A stretch of 53,785 nt of DNA from positions 1-53,785 of the forward strand of contig JAGXLV010000012.1 in NCBI GenBank assembly GCA_018334495.1, in the 5' to 3' direction. The DNA is from Oleiphilaceae bacterium. Lineage in GTDB: Bacteria > Pseudomonadota > Gammaproteobacteria > Pseudomonadales > Oleiphilaceae. A model generated the notes under the pieces. That model was given only the letters and a program-made list of their open reading frames with translations, did no database searches and was not told the origin of the DNA. Shown piece by piece: positions 8,790-17,644 of the stretch. Position 1 is the first letter of the stretch, and each line of letters begins with the position of its first letter. A program made the translations under genes and the position numbers.

Positions 8790-11651
8790 TCAAGCGGTCA
8801 CGATCACTCGGACGCCTTCTAGTGCAAGACTGGCTCGACTGATCGCCGTCTCGCTGGCAGCCAGCTGCGCCCGGAAAAAAGCAATTTCTTCATCGCGAAT
8901 TGCGGGATTCTTTTTGCGCAGGGCTTCCAGGCGCGAAATTTCAGGTTGAAATAGCGTGCGAACCCGCGCCAGGGCAGCCTCCTTTAAAGGCTCCAGCTGC
9001 TTCGCCGCATAACCTTCAGCATGATCCACCATGGTTTCCACCTCGGCCCTGATTTTAGGCACGATCGCCTGGGCCGTTCGGCGCCGGATGTTGGAAGAAA
9101 GATCATTAAGCCGGTCATGGGGCAACACCTCCGAAAGGTTACGACCGTTAAGATCCACCAGCAGACGCAGCGGCGACAGGGGTAAGGACCGCGCCAACTG
9201 CAGCGATTCGGGGGCAGGACAGTGCACCGTATATAATGCCTCCAGCAAAAGCGTGCCGGCGGGCAGACTTTTAACCGACAGGCTTGCCAGGGCGGCTTTA
9301 CCCATTTCCGAGTTGGCAACGGCGTCCATGACCCCCGTCACCATGGGATGCTCCCAACTGAGAAAAGCCAGATCCTCGCGCTCCAGAGCCCTGGCGCGAT
9401 TCCAGGTGACGGTCAACCCGTCTTCCGGCAACTCCGGGAAATACCCTGTCAGCATGTGATCGCCTGGTTTCAGGATATCCGTTTCTTCCGAGTGATAGTC
9501 CACATCCACCCCGAAAATATCGAAAGCCTCCGCCATGTAGGATCTGACGCCGGAGGAGCTTTCTTCGGCTTCAATGCGTTCGATCAGGGCCGAGGCCTCG
9601 TCGCTGCGACAGGAATTGAGCTCAATCAGCGCATCCCGGCCTTTTTGCAGTAATTCGCGCAGTCTTTGCGCTTCGGCAGCGGTTTTAGCAATCAGCTCGT
9701 CAAGAAGGCCAACCTCACCCTCAAGGGCTTGATGCCACGACTCATATACCTGCTCCCGGACCGGGACACCGACGGCGTTGCTCTCGTTAAAGGCACTCAA
9801 ACCCTCGTCAAACCAGCGGAACTGGACCGCCTGCGACGTGCCCTCGAGGTAAGGCACATGAATATCAATCAGCTCGGATTGCCCGATCCGGTCCAGTCGA
9901 CCGATCCGCTGTTCCAGTAAATCCGGGTTGGCCGGTAAATCAAACAGCACGAGATGATGGGCGAACTGGAAATTACGGCCCTCGCTGCCAATCTCCGAGC
10001 AAATCAGTGCCTGTGCGCCCTGCCCGCTTTCGCCAAAATAGGCCGCCGCCCGATCGCGCTCAATCAGGCTCAGATGTTCATGGAAGGCAGCGCTGCGAAT
10101 GCCGGCTCTGAGCTGAAGATGGTATTCCAGCGCCATGGCGGTTTCGGCCCGGGCACAAATAACCACAACTTTCGCCGGCCGTAGCTTCACCAGGGTTTGC
10201 TCGAGCCAGGCAACACGAGGATCGTCCGCCAGCCAGACCTCATCGTCAACGGCTTGTTCAGGAGCAAGGCCCTGAATGCCGAACCGTTGCTCAGGCTCAG
10301 CGTATCTCGCCGGACAGGGCAGCGGCGACGGATGAACGCGACGCTCGGGAAAGCCTTTGATGGCAGCGCGGGTGTTGCGGAACAAAACCCGTCCTGTGCC
10401 ATGACGATCGAGCAAGGCATCGATGATCGAAGCCAGAGGCTTGTCGTTCTTGAGCAGGGTTTCGAGTTCGTCCCCCAACCACTGCCTCAGCGTCTCGCGC
10501 TCACCCGGATCCGGCAGTGCATCCTTTTCCAGAAGGCCTCGCACCACCTGATTGACCTTTTCATAATCCTGCTCTTGCGCACGGAAAGCTTCCAGGTCGT
10601 GGAAACGCGCCGGGTCCAAGAGTCGAAGGCGGGCAAAATGACTGGCGATACCGACCTGCTCCGGCGTGGCGGTCAGCAAAAGCAAACCGCGAGTCTCGAC
10701 CGCCAAAGATTCAATGGCCTGGTATTCCGCACTGGCCTGTGCCGGCGACCAGGCCAGGTGATGGGCCTCATCCACTACCATCAGATCCCAGCCCGCCGCC
10801 AGCGCGTCGGCTCGTGCGGTGGGGTGCTCCGTGAGGAAATCGAGGCTGCACAAGACCTGCTGCTCGCTCTCGAAAGGATTGCCAACCGGCTCATCTTCCC
10901 CGGGGTCGTCCGACAAGTCCAACCCTGACAGCGCTTCTGCCTCGTAGCGGGAAGCGTCGACAATGGCGAAACGCAGGTTGAAGCGGCGCAGCATCTCCAC
11001 CAGCCATTGATGCACCAGTGAATCCGGCACCACGATCAGCACCCGTTGGGCTCGCTGCGTATGCAGCTGATAATGCAGAATCAGGCCGGCCTCAATGGTT
11101 TTCCCCAGGCCCACTTCATCCGCCAGCAACACCCTTGGCGCATGTCTGCGGGCCACTTCATGGGCAATGTAAATCTGGTGTTCCAGATGCTCGGTGCGTG
11201 CTCCGAGCAACCCGTGCACCGGCGAGGCCCGCAGTCGCTCCATGGCCTGAAGCGTCGCTACCCGCAGACGAAAGGCGCCGTTGCGTTCAAACTGGCCCGC
11301 GAAAAGACGCTGCTGCGGCGTGGTGAAATGGACAAAGCTGCTGAGCCTGACCTCGGAAATGACTTTCAGCTCCGGGCCGCCATCGTCAGCGTGGTACAGG
11401 AACACCCCATCCACGTCCTCCACTGCCCGGACAGTGAAGCTCTCGCCCTCAAAGGTTTCGATTTCTTCGCCGATCTGATATTGAACCCGTGCCAAAGGCG
11501 CATTATCGGTGGCGTAAGTCCGCTCTTCGTCCGCGGCAGGAAAGCCCAGGGTCACGCGCCGGCCAGATATGTCCGTGACGATACCCAGGCCCAGACTGGT
11601 ATCACTGTGGCTTACCCAGCGCTGGCCAACAACAAAATCCAAAGTGTCCAA
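8790..11651 (-). CDS. rapA: RNA polymerase-associated ATPase RapA
   Basis: RapA is a Swi2/Snf2-type translocase that recycles stalled RNA polymerase. The protein has 953 residues from the chosen start (E. coli about 968). The N-terminus FVVGQRWVSHSDTSLGLG matches the RapA Tudor-like region; Walker A DEVGLGKT is near residue 180 and the DEAH box near 290, followed by the helicase C-terminal domain with RIGRLDRIGQ. The start is a TTG at 11651 with GGAGG 4 nt upstream, because family homology begins at once. The nearest upstream ATG (11750) would add 33 unrelated residues and overlap cysZ. The gene sits 32 bp after cysZ and is probably co-transcribed. Confidence 0.94.
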   Translation of the reverse strand: MDTLDFVVGQRWVSHSDTSLGLGIVTDISGRRVTLGFPAADEERTYATDNAPLARVQYQIGEEIETFEGESFTVRAVEDVDGVFLYHADDGGPELKVISEVRLSSFVHFTTPQQRLFAGQFERNGAFRLRVATLQAMERLRASPVHGLLGARTEHLEHQIYIAHEVARRHAPRVLLADEVGLGKTIEAGLILHYQLHTQRAQRVLIVVPDSLVHQWLVEMLRRFNLRFAIVDASRYEAEALSGLDLSDDPGEDEPVGNPFESEQQVLCSLDFLTEHPTARADALAAGWDLMVVDEAHHLAWSPAQASAEYQAIESLAVETRGLLLLTATPEQVGIASHFARLRLLDPARFHDLEAFRAQEQDYEKVNQVVRGLLEKDALPDPGERETLRQWLGDELETLLKNDKPLASIIDALLDRHGTGRVLFRNTRAAIKGFPERRVHPSPLPCPARYAEPEQRFGIQGLAPEQAVDDEVWLADDPRVAWLEQTLVKLRPAKVVVICARAETAMALEYHLQLRAGIRSAAFHEHLSLIERDRAAAYFGESGQGAQALICSEIGSEGRNFQFAHHLVLFDLPANPDLLEQRIGRLDRIGQSELIDIHVPYLEGTSQAVQFRWFDEGLSAFNESNAVGVPVREQVYESWHQALEGEVGLLDELIAKTAAEAQRLRELLQKGRDALIELNSCRSDEASALIERIEAEESSSGVRSYMAEAFDIFGVDVDYHSEETDILKPGDHMLTGYFPELPEDGLTVTWNRARALEREDLAFLSWEHPMVTGVMDAVANSEMGKAALASLSVKSLPAGTLLLEALYTVHCPAPESLQLARSLPLSPLRLLVDLNGRNLSEVLPHDRLNDLSSNIRRRTAQAIVPKIRAEVETMVDHAEGYAAKQLEPLKEAALARVRTLFQPEISRLEALRKKNPAIRDEEIAFFRAQLAASETAISRASLALEGVRVIVTA

Positions 11652-11683
11652 ACAACCTCCACAAAGGGGTTCCGATAAGTGTG

Positions 11684-12448
11684 TTAAACGACGTTCCGTT
11701 GACCCGCGGCCCGGTCCGGTTCCCTGACCCAGTAGGCTGTGGCGCCGCAAACGGCGGCCGGCACAACCACAAGATTGAGTACGGGAATCATGGCACCCAG
11801 CGCGACGGGCAGTCCAAAGCCCAGCGCGGCCATACGGTTGCCGGCGAGACGCTGTTTCAGGCGCGGAAAACTGACCCTGTGGTTATCGGCCGGGTAATCA
11901 ACGTACTGCAAGGCCATCATCCAGCAATTGAACCCGAACCAGAGCAGACCCGCCACCAGATTCACCACCGGAATCAGGCCCAGAATAAACAGCGCCAGCG
12001 CACGAGGCAGATAATAGAGAATTTTTTGTGCTTCTCGCCACAAGGCGCGGGGAATGTCACGGACGATTTGCCCCCAGCCGCCTTCGGTATCCAGTGCTTG
12101 ACCGGTCAGATGTTTTTCGGTCAACTCTGACAAGTAGCCATAAAAAGGGGAGCCAATCAGATTGGCCAGGATGACGAAGCCGTAAGCCAACATCAGCAGG
12201 ATCACAGCGCCGTAGAGCAGCCAGAAAAGCCAGTCGAGGCTTTGCAGCCAGGCCCAGTCCGGCAGCCAACCCATGGCGGATGCAATCATGGCACTGAAAA
12301 GTTCAGCCAGAGCCAGAAACAGAACGCCAAACAAAAGAATATTCAGGATCAACGGAATGATGACAAACAAACGCAGGCCCGGCTGCCGGATCAACCCGAA
12401 TCCCTCGCCGAGATAGCCCAATCCTGAGAAAAAACCACCTGTTGCCAT
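11684..12448 (-). CDS. cysZ: Sulfate transporter CysZ (EI24 family)
   Basis: CysZ is an inner-membrane sulfate permease feeding cysteine synthesis. The 254-residue length matches E. coli CysZ (253), and family stretches GFFSGLGYLGEGF, NLIGSPFYGYLSE and VNLVAGLLWFGFNCWMM are present with several hydrophobic segments. Its EI24 domain spans nearly the whole protein. It is the first gene of a minus-strand pair with rapA and is divergent from the VanZ-like gene. No other cys genes are nearby, which is usual for cysZ. Confidence 0.9.
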   Translation of the reverse strand: MATGGFFSGLGYLGEGFGLIRQPGLRLFVIIPLILNILLFGVLFLALAELFSAMIASAMGWLPDWAWLQSLDWLFWLLYGAVILLMLAYGFVILANLIGSPFYGYLSELTEKHLTGQALDTEGGWGQIVRDIPRALWREAQKILYYLPRALALFILGLIPVVNLVAGLLWFGFNCWMMALQYVDYPADNHRVSFPRLKQRLAGNRMAALGFGLPVALGAMIPVLNLVVVPAAVCGATAYWVREPDRAAGQRNVV

Positions 12449-12540
12449 GCCGTTCGGACCTCCGGTTTACCGGTGTTTTTGGCGCTTCAAGGTCGCAGAG
12501 CATACCATGTCAGACTCTCTCACACAGCCGGAACGAATTG

Positions 12541-12939
12541 ATGAACCTGAAAAACACGGCGCTGCAGCTGCTGGCCTTCAGACCACTCTGGCAGCTGGGC
12601 CTGGTGGTTTCGATCATTGCGATCATCTATCTGGCAACCGCCGGCCCCTCTCACAGTCTCCAGATCACGTTTAGCGACAAGTTCCAGCACATGCTGGCTT
12701 TTGCCGAGCTTACCGTCCTGGCCCGCCTGGGCTGGCCGCAGGCCTCTGTCAGCAAGAGCGTTGTGGCCCTGATCGGCTTTGGCCTGTTGATCGAGCTGAT
12801 ACAGGCGTCTTTGCCCTATCGGGAATTTTCTGTCCTGGACTGGGTGGCCGACGCCGTCGGTATCGCAATCGGACTGGCTTTTGCCAGGCTAATCAGCACA
12901 GTCACACGCCGTTGGCGCCACACGCTAAAACACGGGTAG
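12541..12939 (+). CDS. VanZ-family membrane protein
   Basis: The 132-residue protein has four predicted membrane segments and VanZ-like features: SDKFQHMLAFAELTVLARLGW, then LLIELIQASLPYREFSVLDWVADAVG, where the conserved E-x-x-Q and D-x-x-x-D positions fall. VanZ-like proteins are widespread and mostly of unknown role outside teicoplanin resistance. The ATG at 12541 is chosen because the homology begins directly after it; the upstream 33 codons overlap the cysZ promoter region and lack family similarity. The SD is weak. Confidence 0.82.
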   Translation: MNLKNTALQLLAFRPLWQLGLVVSIIAIIYLATAGPSHSLQITFSDKFQHMLAFAELTVLARLGWPQASVSKSVVALIGFGLLIELIQASLPYREFSVLDWVADAVGIAIGLAFARLISTVTRRWRHTLKHG

Positions 12940-12957
12940 CGAAATCGTCTACTTTGG

Positions 12958-12990
12958 TTGTGAGAAATATCGCACAAAGTCGTACGACTT
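12958..12990. promoter_or_regulatory. Two dyad symmetries upstream of the CsrB-like RNA
   Basis: TTGTGAGAAATATCGCACAA at about 12958-12977 has half-sites TGTGAG and CGCACA separated by 6 bp. That spacing and the left half match known GacA/UvrY sites (TGTAAG-N6-CTTACA type), and it also resembles a CRP/Vfr site. Directly after it is the perfect 14-bp palindrome AAGTCGTACGACTT (12977-12990). The first site is centred about 155 bp before the predicted RNA start, a distance range in which GacA upstream sites occur in pseudomonads. The function is inferred. Confidence 0.45.
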
Positions 12991-13121
12991 ATCTGCAACA
13001 CTGGCTAACCAGCACCCTCGGCAAACTTGAAGTAATATTCAGCCCACTGTTTTCATTGATCTTTCGTAACTTTTGGTCGAGCAAGTCCTGACTCTCTCTG
13101 TTTTGTTGTTATTTTCTTTCG

Positions 13122-13387
13122 TTTTTCCTTGGAAGAAATTGGTAGGGTTGAGCGATCAGGGATGACAGGAAAAAGGGACGAATCGATGGACGCTTCTCCG
13201 CAGGACGCGGAGGGAGGCAAGGACGAAACGGATTTCCAGACTTGAAGGACCTCTTCAGGATCGCCAGCTCGGATGCCGGCGCCAGGGAGCAGGCAAAAGG
13301 AAGAGGGTGCGACAGGGTCGTCGCAGTGTTCGCAGGGAAGCGTCTTACCGGTTCCCGCTGAAAGGGCGGCTCAGGTTGCCCCTTTTT
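13122..13387 (+). ncRNA. Candidate CsrB/RsmZ-type small RNA sequestering CsrA/RsmA
   Basis: The region has no credible gene but is packed with the CsrA-binding triplet: 15 GGA occur between 13160 and 13338, roughly one per 12 nt. Several sit in hairpin loops: AGGAC closed by CTCCGC/GCGGAG (13196-13212), CGGA closed by GAAA/TTTC (13225-13236) and a GGA at the edge of TGAAG/CTTCA (13243-13257). A further hairpin GCGAC/GTCGC (13309-13324) has loop AGGGTC. It ends in a terminator-like stem, AAAGG...CCTTT, followed by TTTTT (about 13361-13387). A -10 TATTTT (13110-13115) with CTGACT 16 bp before it predicts a start near 13122. Such RNAs titrate CsrA and are controlled by GacA-type regulators. The 5' end is approximate; no transcript data were available. 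Confidence 0.72.
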
Positions 13388-13503
13388 ATATAACCTTGCC
13401 CGCCATAAAGACCCCTCCCCCAGCTCTCCCGGTCGCAATGGCCAAAAAACAGGCAACTAGGGTATACTTCGGCACCATTCTCAGAATTTACCGGATGCCA
13501 GCC

Positions 13504-14625
13504 ATGTCGTCCCGACCCGACAGCAACGATTACCTCTCGCTTTTCCTCTCCGACACGCCGTTAATGGATGTCCGTGCACCCGTGGAGTTTGGTAAAGGCA
13601 GCTTTCCGAGCGCGGTCAACGCGCCCCTGATGAATGATGACGAACGACACCAGGTAGGCCTTTGTTATAAAGAGCGGGGTCAGGATGCCGCCATCAATTT
13701 GGGGCATCAACTGGTTTCCGGGAACATCCGGGCCTCGCGGCTTGAAGCCTGGAGGCAGTTTACAGCACAAAATCCGGATGGTTACCTGTTCTGTTTCCGC
13801 GGCGGACTGCGCTCCCGGCTCACCCAGCAGTGGCTTTATGAAGCCGGCATTGACTTCCCGTTGATCAGCGGCGGCTACAAGGCGATGCGGCGCTATCTCA
13901 TCGAGCAGCTTGACGCCCAGGCAGAGGCCCAGTCTTTCATGGTCCTGAGTGGTCGGACCGGCACAGGTAAAACCCGGCTTTTACTCGACCTGCCCAAGCC
14001 CGTCGACCTGGAAGGTCTGGCTAACCATCGGGGCTCCAGTTTCGGTCGCCAGGTGACCCCACAACCAACTCAGATCGACTTTGAGAATCGCCTCTCCGTC
14101 GGCCTTCTGAAAGCCGCCCACCGGCACCCCGGCCCCACCTGCCTGGAAGATGAAAGCCGTCTGATTGGCCGGTGTTACCTGCCCGACACCCTTTGCCACC
14201 GGATGAAACAGGCCCCTCTGATGGTGCTTGAGCGCCCGCTTGCGGAGCGAGTCCGCATCATCAGGGAGGACTATGTCGAGACCATGCTGGCAGACTACTG
14301 CGAACGCGACGGACTAACGGCGGGCTGGCTGAACTTCCGGGATTACCTGCTAAGCGCACTTGAGCGCATCAGCAAACGCCTTGGCTCCGAACGATACGGC
14401 CTGTTACGCACCATCATGACGGCTGCGCTGGATGCCCAGGAAAAAAACGGAGATCTGGGCGGTCACGCCGAGTGGATCAAGGTCCTGCTGACTGACTACT
14501 ACGATCCCATGTATGATTACCAACTGAGCCAAAAAGAAGACCGCATCGTCGCGCGTGGTAGTCATGACGAGCTTGAAGCCTGGGCGGAAAAACAAACCTC
14601 AGTGAAACGCCCTGTCCCGGCATAG
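13504..14625 (+). CDS. mnmH: tRNA 2-selenouridine synthase MnmH/SelU
   Basis: The enzyme replaces sulfur by selenium in wobble 2-thiouridine of Lys, Glu and Gln tRNAs via a geranylated intermediate. The 373-residue protein has an N-terminal rhodanese domain and a C-terminal P-loop domain. From the ATG at 13504 the catalytic Cys (in LFCFRGGLRS) is residue 97, exactly as in E. coli, and the first 20 residues align without gaps; an ATG at 13495 is possible but less likely. The P-loop reads GRTGTGKT, followed by VDLEGLANHRGSSFG. It lies just after the CsrB-like RNA. No selD or selA is in the window, so selenophosphate must be supplied from elsewhere. Confidence 0.95.
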   Translation: MSSRPDSNDYLSLFLSDTPLMDVRAPVEFGKGSFPSAVNAPLMNDDERHQVGLCYKERGQDAAINLGHQLVSGNIRASRLEAWRQFTAQNPDGYLFCFRGGLRSRLTQQWLYEAGIDFPLISGGYKAMRRYLIEQLDAQAEAQSFMVLSGRTGTGKTRLLLDLPKPVDLEGLANHRGSSFGRQVTPQPTQIDFENRLSVGLLKAAHRHPGPTCLEDESRLIGRCYLPDTLCHRMKQAPLMVLERPLAERVRIIREDYVETMLADYCERDGLTAGWLNFRDYLLSALERISKRLGSERYGLLRTIMTAALDAQEKNGDLGGHAEWIKVLLTDYYDPMYDYQLSQKEDRIVARGSHDELEAWAEKQTSVKRPVPA

Positions 14626-14683
14626 GAATCCGATCGAAAAGCGGATTGACTGACCGAACCCAAATGAATAACAAGGAGTAGCC

Positions 14684-15517
14684 ATGGAAAACCTTTTTGC
14701 GGGCGATGGCCAGACAGCCGAGCTGATACAACAGGCCATTGCAATGGTTATGGCCTACGCGCCCAAAGTCCTGCTCGCCGTGACAACCTTGGTCATCGGC
14801 CTCTGGCTGATCAATCGCTTTGTTGCGTTGCTCGACGTCAAGATCGGGGCCAAAGACCCCACCCTGAACAAGTTCGTCTGCGGGCTCATCAGCGCCATTC
14901 TCAAGATCCTGCTGATTATCTCGGTCGCTTCGATGATTGGCATTGCCACCACCTCATTCATTGCCGTTATTGGTGCTGCCGGCCTGGCAATCGGTCTCGC
15001 ACTGCAGGGCAGCCTGTCCAATTTCGCCGGCGGTGTCCTTATCCTGATTTTCAAGCCGTTCAAAGTCGGCGACACCATCGAAGCCCAGGGCTTTCTGGGC
15101 GCTGTTGCGGAGATCCAGATTCTCTACACGGTGGTCAACACCTTCGACAACCGCCGCGTTGTGATTCCTAACGGCACTCTGGCCAATTCCAGCCTGGTCA
15201 ACGTGAGTATCTATGACAAACGCCGCTGCGACATGACTTTTGGCATTCATTACGACGACGATATCGACAAGGCAAAGGCCATTTGCAAGCGCCTGATCGA
15301 AGAAGATGGCCGGGCCTTGACTGACCCGGCTCCGCGAATCTCTGTTGGCAGCCTGGGCGACAATTCGGTGAACCTGATCATCCGGCCCTGGGTTCCCACG
15401 GATGACCTCTGGCCCTTCTACTGGGACATGCAGGAAAAAGTCAAAAAAGCCTTCGATGCCGAGAACATCACCATCCCCTTCCCTCAGCGCGATGTGCACA
15501 TGTACCACGAAAAATAA
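14684..15517 (+). CDS. Small-conductance mechanosensitive channel (MscS family)
   Basis: The 277-residue inner-membrane channel releases solutes on hypo-osmotic shock. It has three N-terminal membrane helices; the pore helix carries the Gly/Ala-rich GLAIGLALQGSLSNFAGGVLI, followed by FKPFKVGDTIEAQGFLGAV and the beta domain with RVVIPNGTLANSSLVN. Length and organisation match E. coli MscS (286). The ATG at 14684 has AAGGAG 6-7 nt upstream. It follows mnmH by 58 bp and ends before a strong hairpin. Confidence 0.95.
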   Translation: MENLFAGDGQTAELIQQAIAMVMAYAPKVLLAVTTLVIGLWLINRFVALLDVKIGAKDPTLNKFVCGLISAILKILLIISVASMIGIATTSFIAVIGAAGLAIGLALQGSLSNFAGGVLILIFKPFKVGDTIEAQGFLGAVAEIQILYTVVNTFDNRRVVIPNGTLANSSLVNVSIYDKRRCDMTFGIHYDDDIDKAKAICKRLIEEDGRALTDPAPRISVGSLGDNSVNLIIRPWVPTDDLWPFYWDMQEKVKKAFDAENITIPFPQRDVHMYHEK

Positions 15518-15530
15518 ACGCGCCGCCAAC

Positions 15531-15555
15531 AGGAGCGGGGCCCGGGCCCCCTCCT
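15531..15555 (+). terminator. Hairpin after the mscS-like gene
   Basis: AGGAG and CTCCT flank a perfect 14-bp palindrome of G and C (15537-15550), 13 bp after the stop codon. A T-rich stretch (CCCTCCC then seven T) follows about 15 bp later, so the structure probably terminates the mnmH-mscS transcript. Confidence 0.6.
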
Positions 15556-15707
15556 CTATAACACCCCTCCCTTTTTTTAAAAAAGGCTTTTGCTCCGGCC
15601 TTTCACTTTCTTCCAAACCTCAACTAAGCTGATTTATAGTGGCCCTGAAACGGATGTTCCCAAAGACATCCAGGCCACACTGTCACTGCTGGTAGGAGGT
15701 TTTAACG

Positions 15708-16289
15708 ATGCCGGTACAGCGAATAAAACACTTTCTCGACACATCAGGCATGGAATACATGTGCCTTTCCCACCCTCCCGCGTATACCGCCGAGGAACTG
15801 GCCCACCATGTAAAGATCGCCGGGGACCGGGTCGCGAAAACGGTTATCATTGAACTGGACGGCAAAATGGCCATGCTGGTCATGCCGGCCACTTGGCGTG
15901 TGCGCTGGGAGCGTCTTAGCCAGATTCTGGATACGGACTTTGTGCAGCTGGCGGATGAGCAGGAATTCCAGGACCGGTTTCCCGGCTGTGAAGTGGGCGC
16001 CATGCCACCCTTTGGCCCTCTGTTCGACATGTCGGTCTACTGCAGCGAGGCTCTGAGCAGCCAACCGGAAATCGCGTTTTCCGCCGGCACTCACACCGAA
16101 TCCCTCCACATGAAAACCCGTGATTTCCTGCAACTGGTAAGACCTGTCGTCATAAACCAGGGCTTTATCAGACCCGGCTCACAGCGCCCGAGCTGGATGA
16201 CCAGGCGGACCGTTAAACCCGATCTGGACCTTTCCCGCGCGGGCAACACTCCACCGGCCACCATGGCGGGGCCTTATTCGCCACGATGA
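15708..16289 (+). CDS. YbaK/EbsC-family protein (putative aminoacyl-tRNA deacylase)
   Basis: The 193-residue protein carries a YbaK-type domain over residues 1 to about 150, with YMCLSHPPAYTAEELAH, VAKTVIIELDGKMAMLVMPA and CEVGAMPPFGPLFDM. Related domains hydrolyse mischarged tRNAs in trans (YbaK, ProX), but many stand-alone members are uncharacterised. The C-terminal ~40 residues (from about 153) have no recognised similarity and look disordered. The ATG at 15708 follows TAGGAGGT, a strong SD. The gene stands between the mscS terminator and the UbiF-like gene. Confidence 0.82.
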   Translation: MPVQRIKHFLDTSGMEYMCLSHPPAYTAEELAHHVKIAGDRVAKTVIIELDGKMAMLVMPATWRVRWERLSQILDTDFVQLADEQEFQDRFPGCEVGAMPPFGPLFDMSVYCSEALSSQPEIAFSAGTHTESLHMKTRDFLQLVRPVVINQGFIRPGSQRPSWMTRRTVKPDLDLSRAGNTPPATMAGPYSPR

Positions 16290-16339
16290 TTTGCCTGGCG
16301 GCTCCTAAACAGTAAACTGGAGCCAAAAGGGAAATCGAT

Positions 16340-17644
16340 ATGACGCAGCAAGTAGATATTGTGGTGGTTGGGGCTGGCATGGTCGGCGCCGCGCTGGCCA
16401 CCGGCTTGGGCCAGGCAGGATTTACCCTGGCGCTGGTGGATCGCGACCATGAGCCGGAGTTTCGGCAAAATCAGGAGCCCGACCTGCGGGTATCCGCCCT
16501 TAGCGCCGGCAGCGAGAAGTACCTGCGGCAGCTGGGTGCCTGGGACCGGATTGAGCAATACCGCCTGACACCCTACCGCCGGCTGTCGGTCTGGGACCAG
16601 ACACGTCATCCGCTGTGTGGATGGGTGCCGATACCGGCCCGTACCACTTTTGATGCGGCCGAACTGGGCTGTGGCCACCTGGGTCACATTGTCGAAAATC
16701 GGGTGACCCAGCGTGCGCTCTGGCAAAGCGCGGAAGCCAACGCCGCCATCAGTATCCATGGGGGTGACAGTGTTGTTGCTATTGAGCATCAGAATACGGG
16801 TGCTGAAGTCACCTTGAAAAGCGGCCAGACATTGCATTGCCAACTGGTGGTGGGAGCGGATGGCGCCCAGTCAAAGGTAAGGGAGCTGGCGGGCATTGGC
16901 GTAAGCCGGGACCAGTACGCACAGCAGGCCATGGTCGCGTCCGTGCGGTACCGCGGCCCGGTCGCCGATATTACCTGGCAGGCATTCTTTCCCACCGGCC
17001 CCAGAGCCTTCCTCCCGCTGCATCGGGCGAATGAAGCCAACAACGAAAGCTGGGCCTCATTGGTCTGGTACGACACCCCCGAAACTCTGGCCCGGCTGAA
17101 ATCCCTGGACGACGCCGACTTTCTGACCGAAGTTCAACGGGCCTTTCCTGCTGACCTGCCCCCCTTGACCGGCGTCTCGGCCCGCGCGAGCTTTGCCATT
17201 GCCAGACAGCACGCCAGCCGCTATGTCGAAAACCGGGTGGTACTGGTCGGCGACGCGGCCCATACCATCAACCCACTGGCCGGCCAGGGTGTGAACCTGG
17301 GTTTCCAGGACGCGGAATCTCTGCAAACGATCATTCGGGAAGCGAAACGCGCAGGTTCGGATCTTGCCAATCCGATGTGGCTGCACCAGTATGAACGCCA
17401 AAGGCGGCCAGCGAATCGGCGCATGATGTTTACGATGGACACGTTTTATTACCTTTTCAGCAACCGGATTCCACCCGTTCACCTGTTGCGCAATGCCGGG
17501 CTGGCACTGGCCCAGCACCTGCCCTTTGCCCGCAAGCAGGTAGCCCGTTACGCTATGGGTATCGACAGCGTGGCGCCGACGGGTCTGGCGGGCGCATTGG
17601 CCAAGCTGCCACGACCGGGATTCTTGAAACAGTCAAAAGGATGA
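16340..17644 (+). CDS. UbiH/UbiF/COQ6-family FAD monooxygenase, most like UbiF
   Basis: The 434-residue flavoprotein hydroxylates a quinone ring precursor in ubiquinone synthesis, or a related substrate. Visible motifs are the FAD fold VVVGAGMVGAALA, the DG motif LVVGADGAQSKVREL and LVGDAAHTINPLAGQGVNLG. Among E. coli homologues the closest wording is UbiF: PDLRVSALSAGSEKYLRQLGAWD, QYAQQAMVASV, GPRAFLPL and WASLVWYDTPE all have direct UbiF counterparts. It may therefore add the C6 hydroxyl, unless that is done by Coq7 in this organism. The ATG at 16340 follows AAAAGGGA. Its stop overlaps the HIT gene start by 4 bp (ATGA), implying coupled translation. Confidence 0.85.
   Translation: MTQQVDIVVVGAGMVGAALATGLGQAGFTLALVDRDHEPEFRQNQEPDLRVSALSAGSEKYLRQLGAWDRIEQYRLTPYRRLSVWDQTRHPLCGWVPIPARTTFDAAELGCGHLGHIVENRVTQRALWQSAEANAAISIHGGDSVVAIEHQNTGAEVTLKSGQTLHCQLVVGADGAQSKVRELAGIGVSRDQYAQQAMVASVRYRGPVADITWQAFFPTGPRAFLPLHRANEANNESWASLVWYDTPETLARLKSLDDADFLTEVQRAFPADLPPLTGVSARASFAIARQHASRYVENRVVLVGDAAHTINPLAGQGVNLGFQDAESLQTIIREAKRAGSDLANPMWLHQYERQRRPANRRMMFTMDTFYYLFSNRIPPVHLLRNAGLALAQHLPFARKQVARYAMGIDSVAPTGLAGALAKLPRPGFLKQSKG

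Noticed and set aside
13109..13456. 115-codon minus-strand frame, and an upstream extension of mnmH on the plus strand, across the GGA-rich region
   Set aside because: Both have low-complexity composition and no family similarity. MnmH aligns with E. coli from 13504, and the region is better explained by a structured RNA.
15590..15853. 87-codon frame overlapping the YbaK-type start
   Set aside because: It overlaps a gene with a strong SD and family match, and has no similarity of its own.
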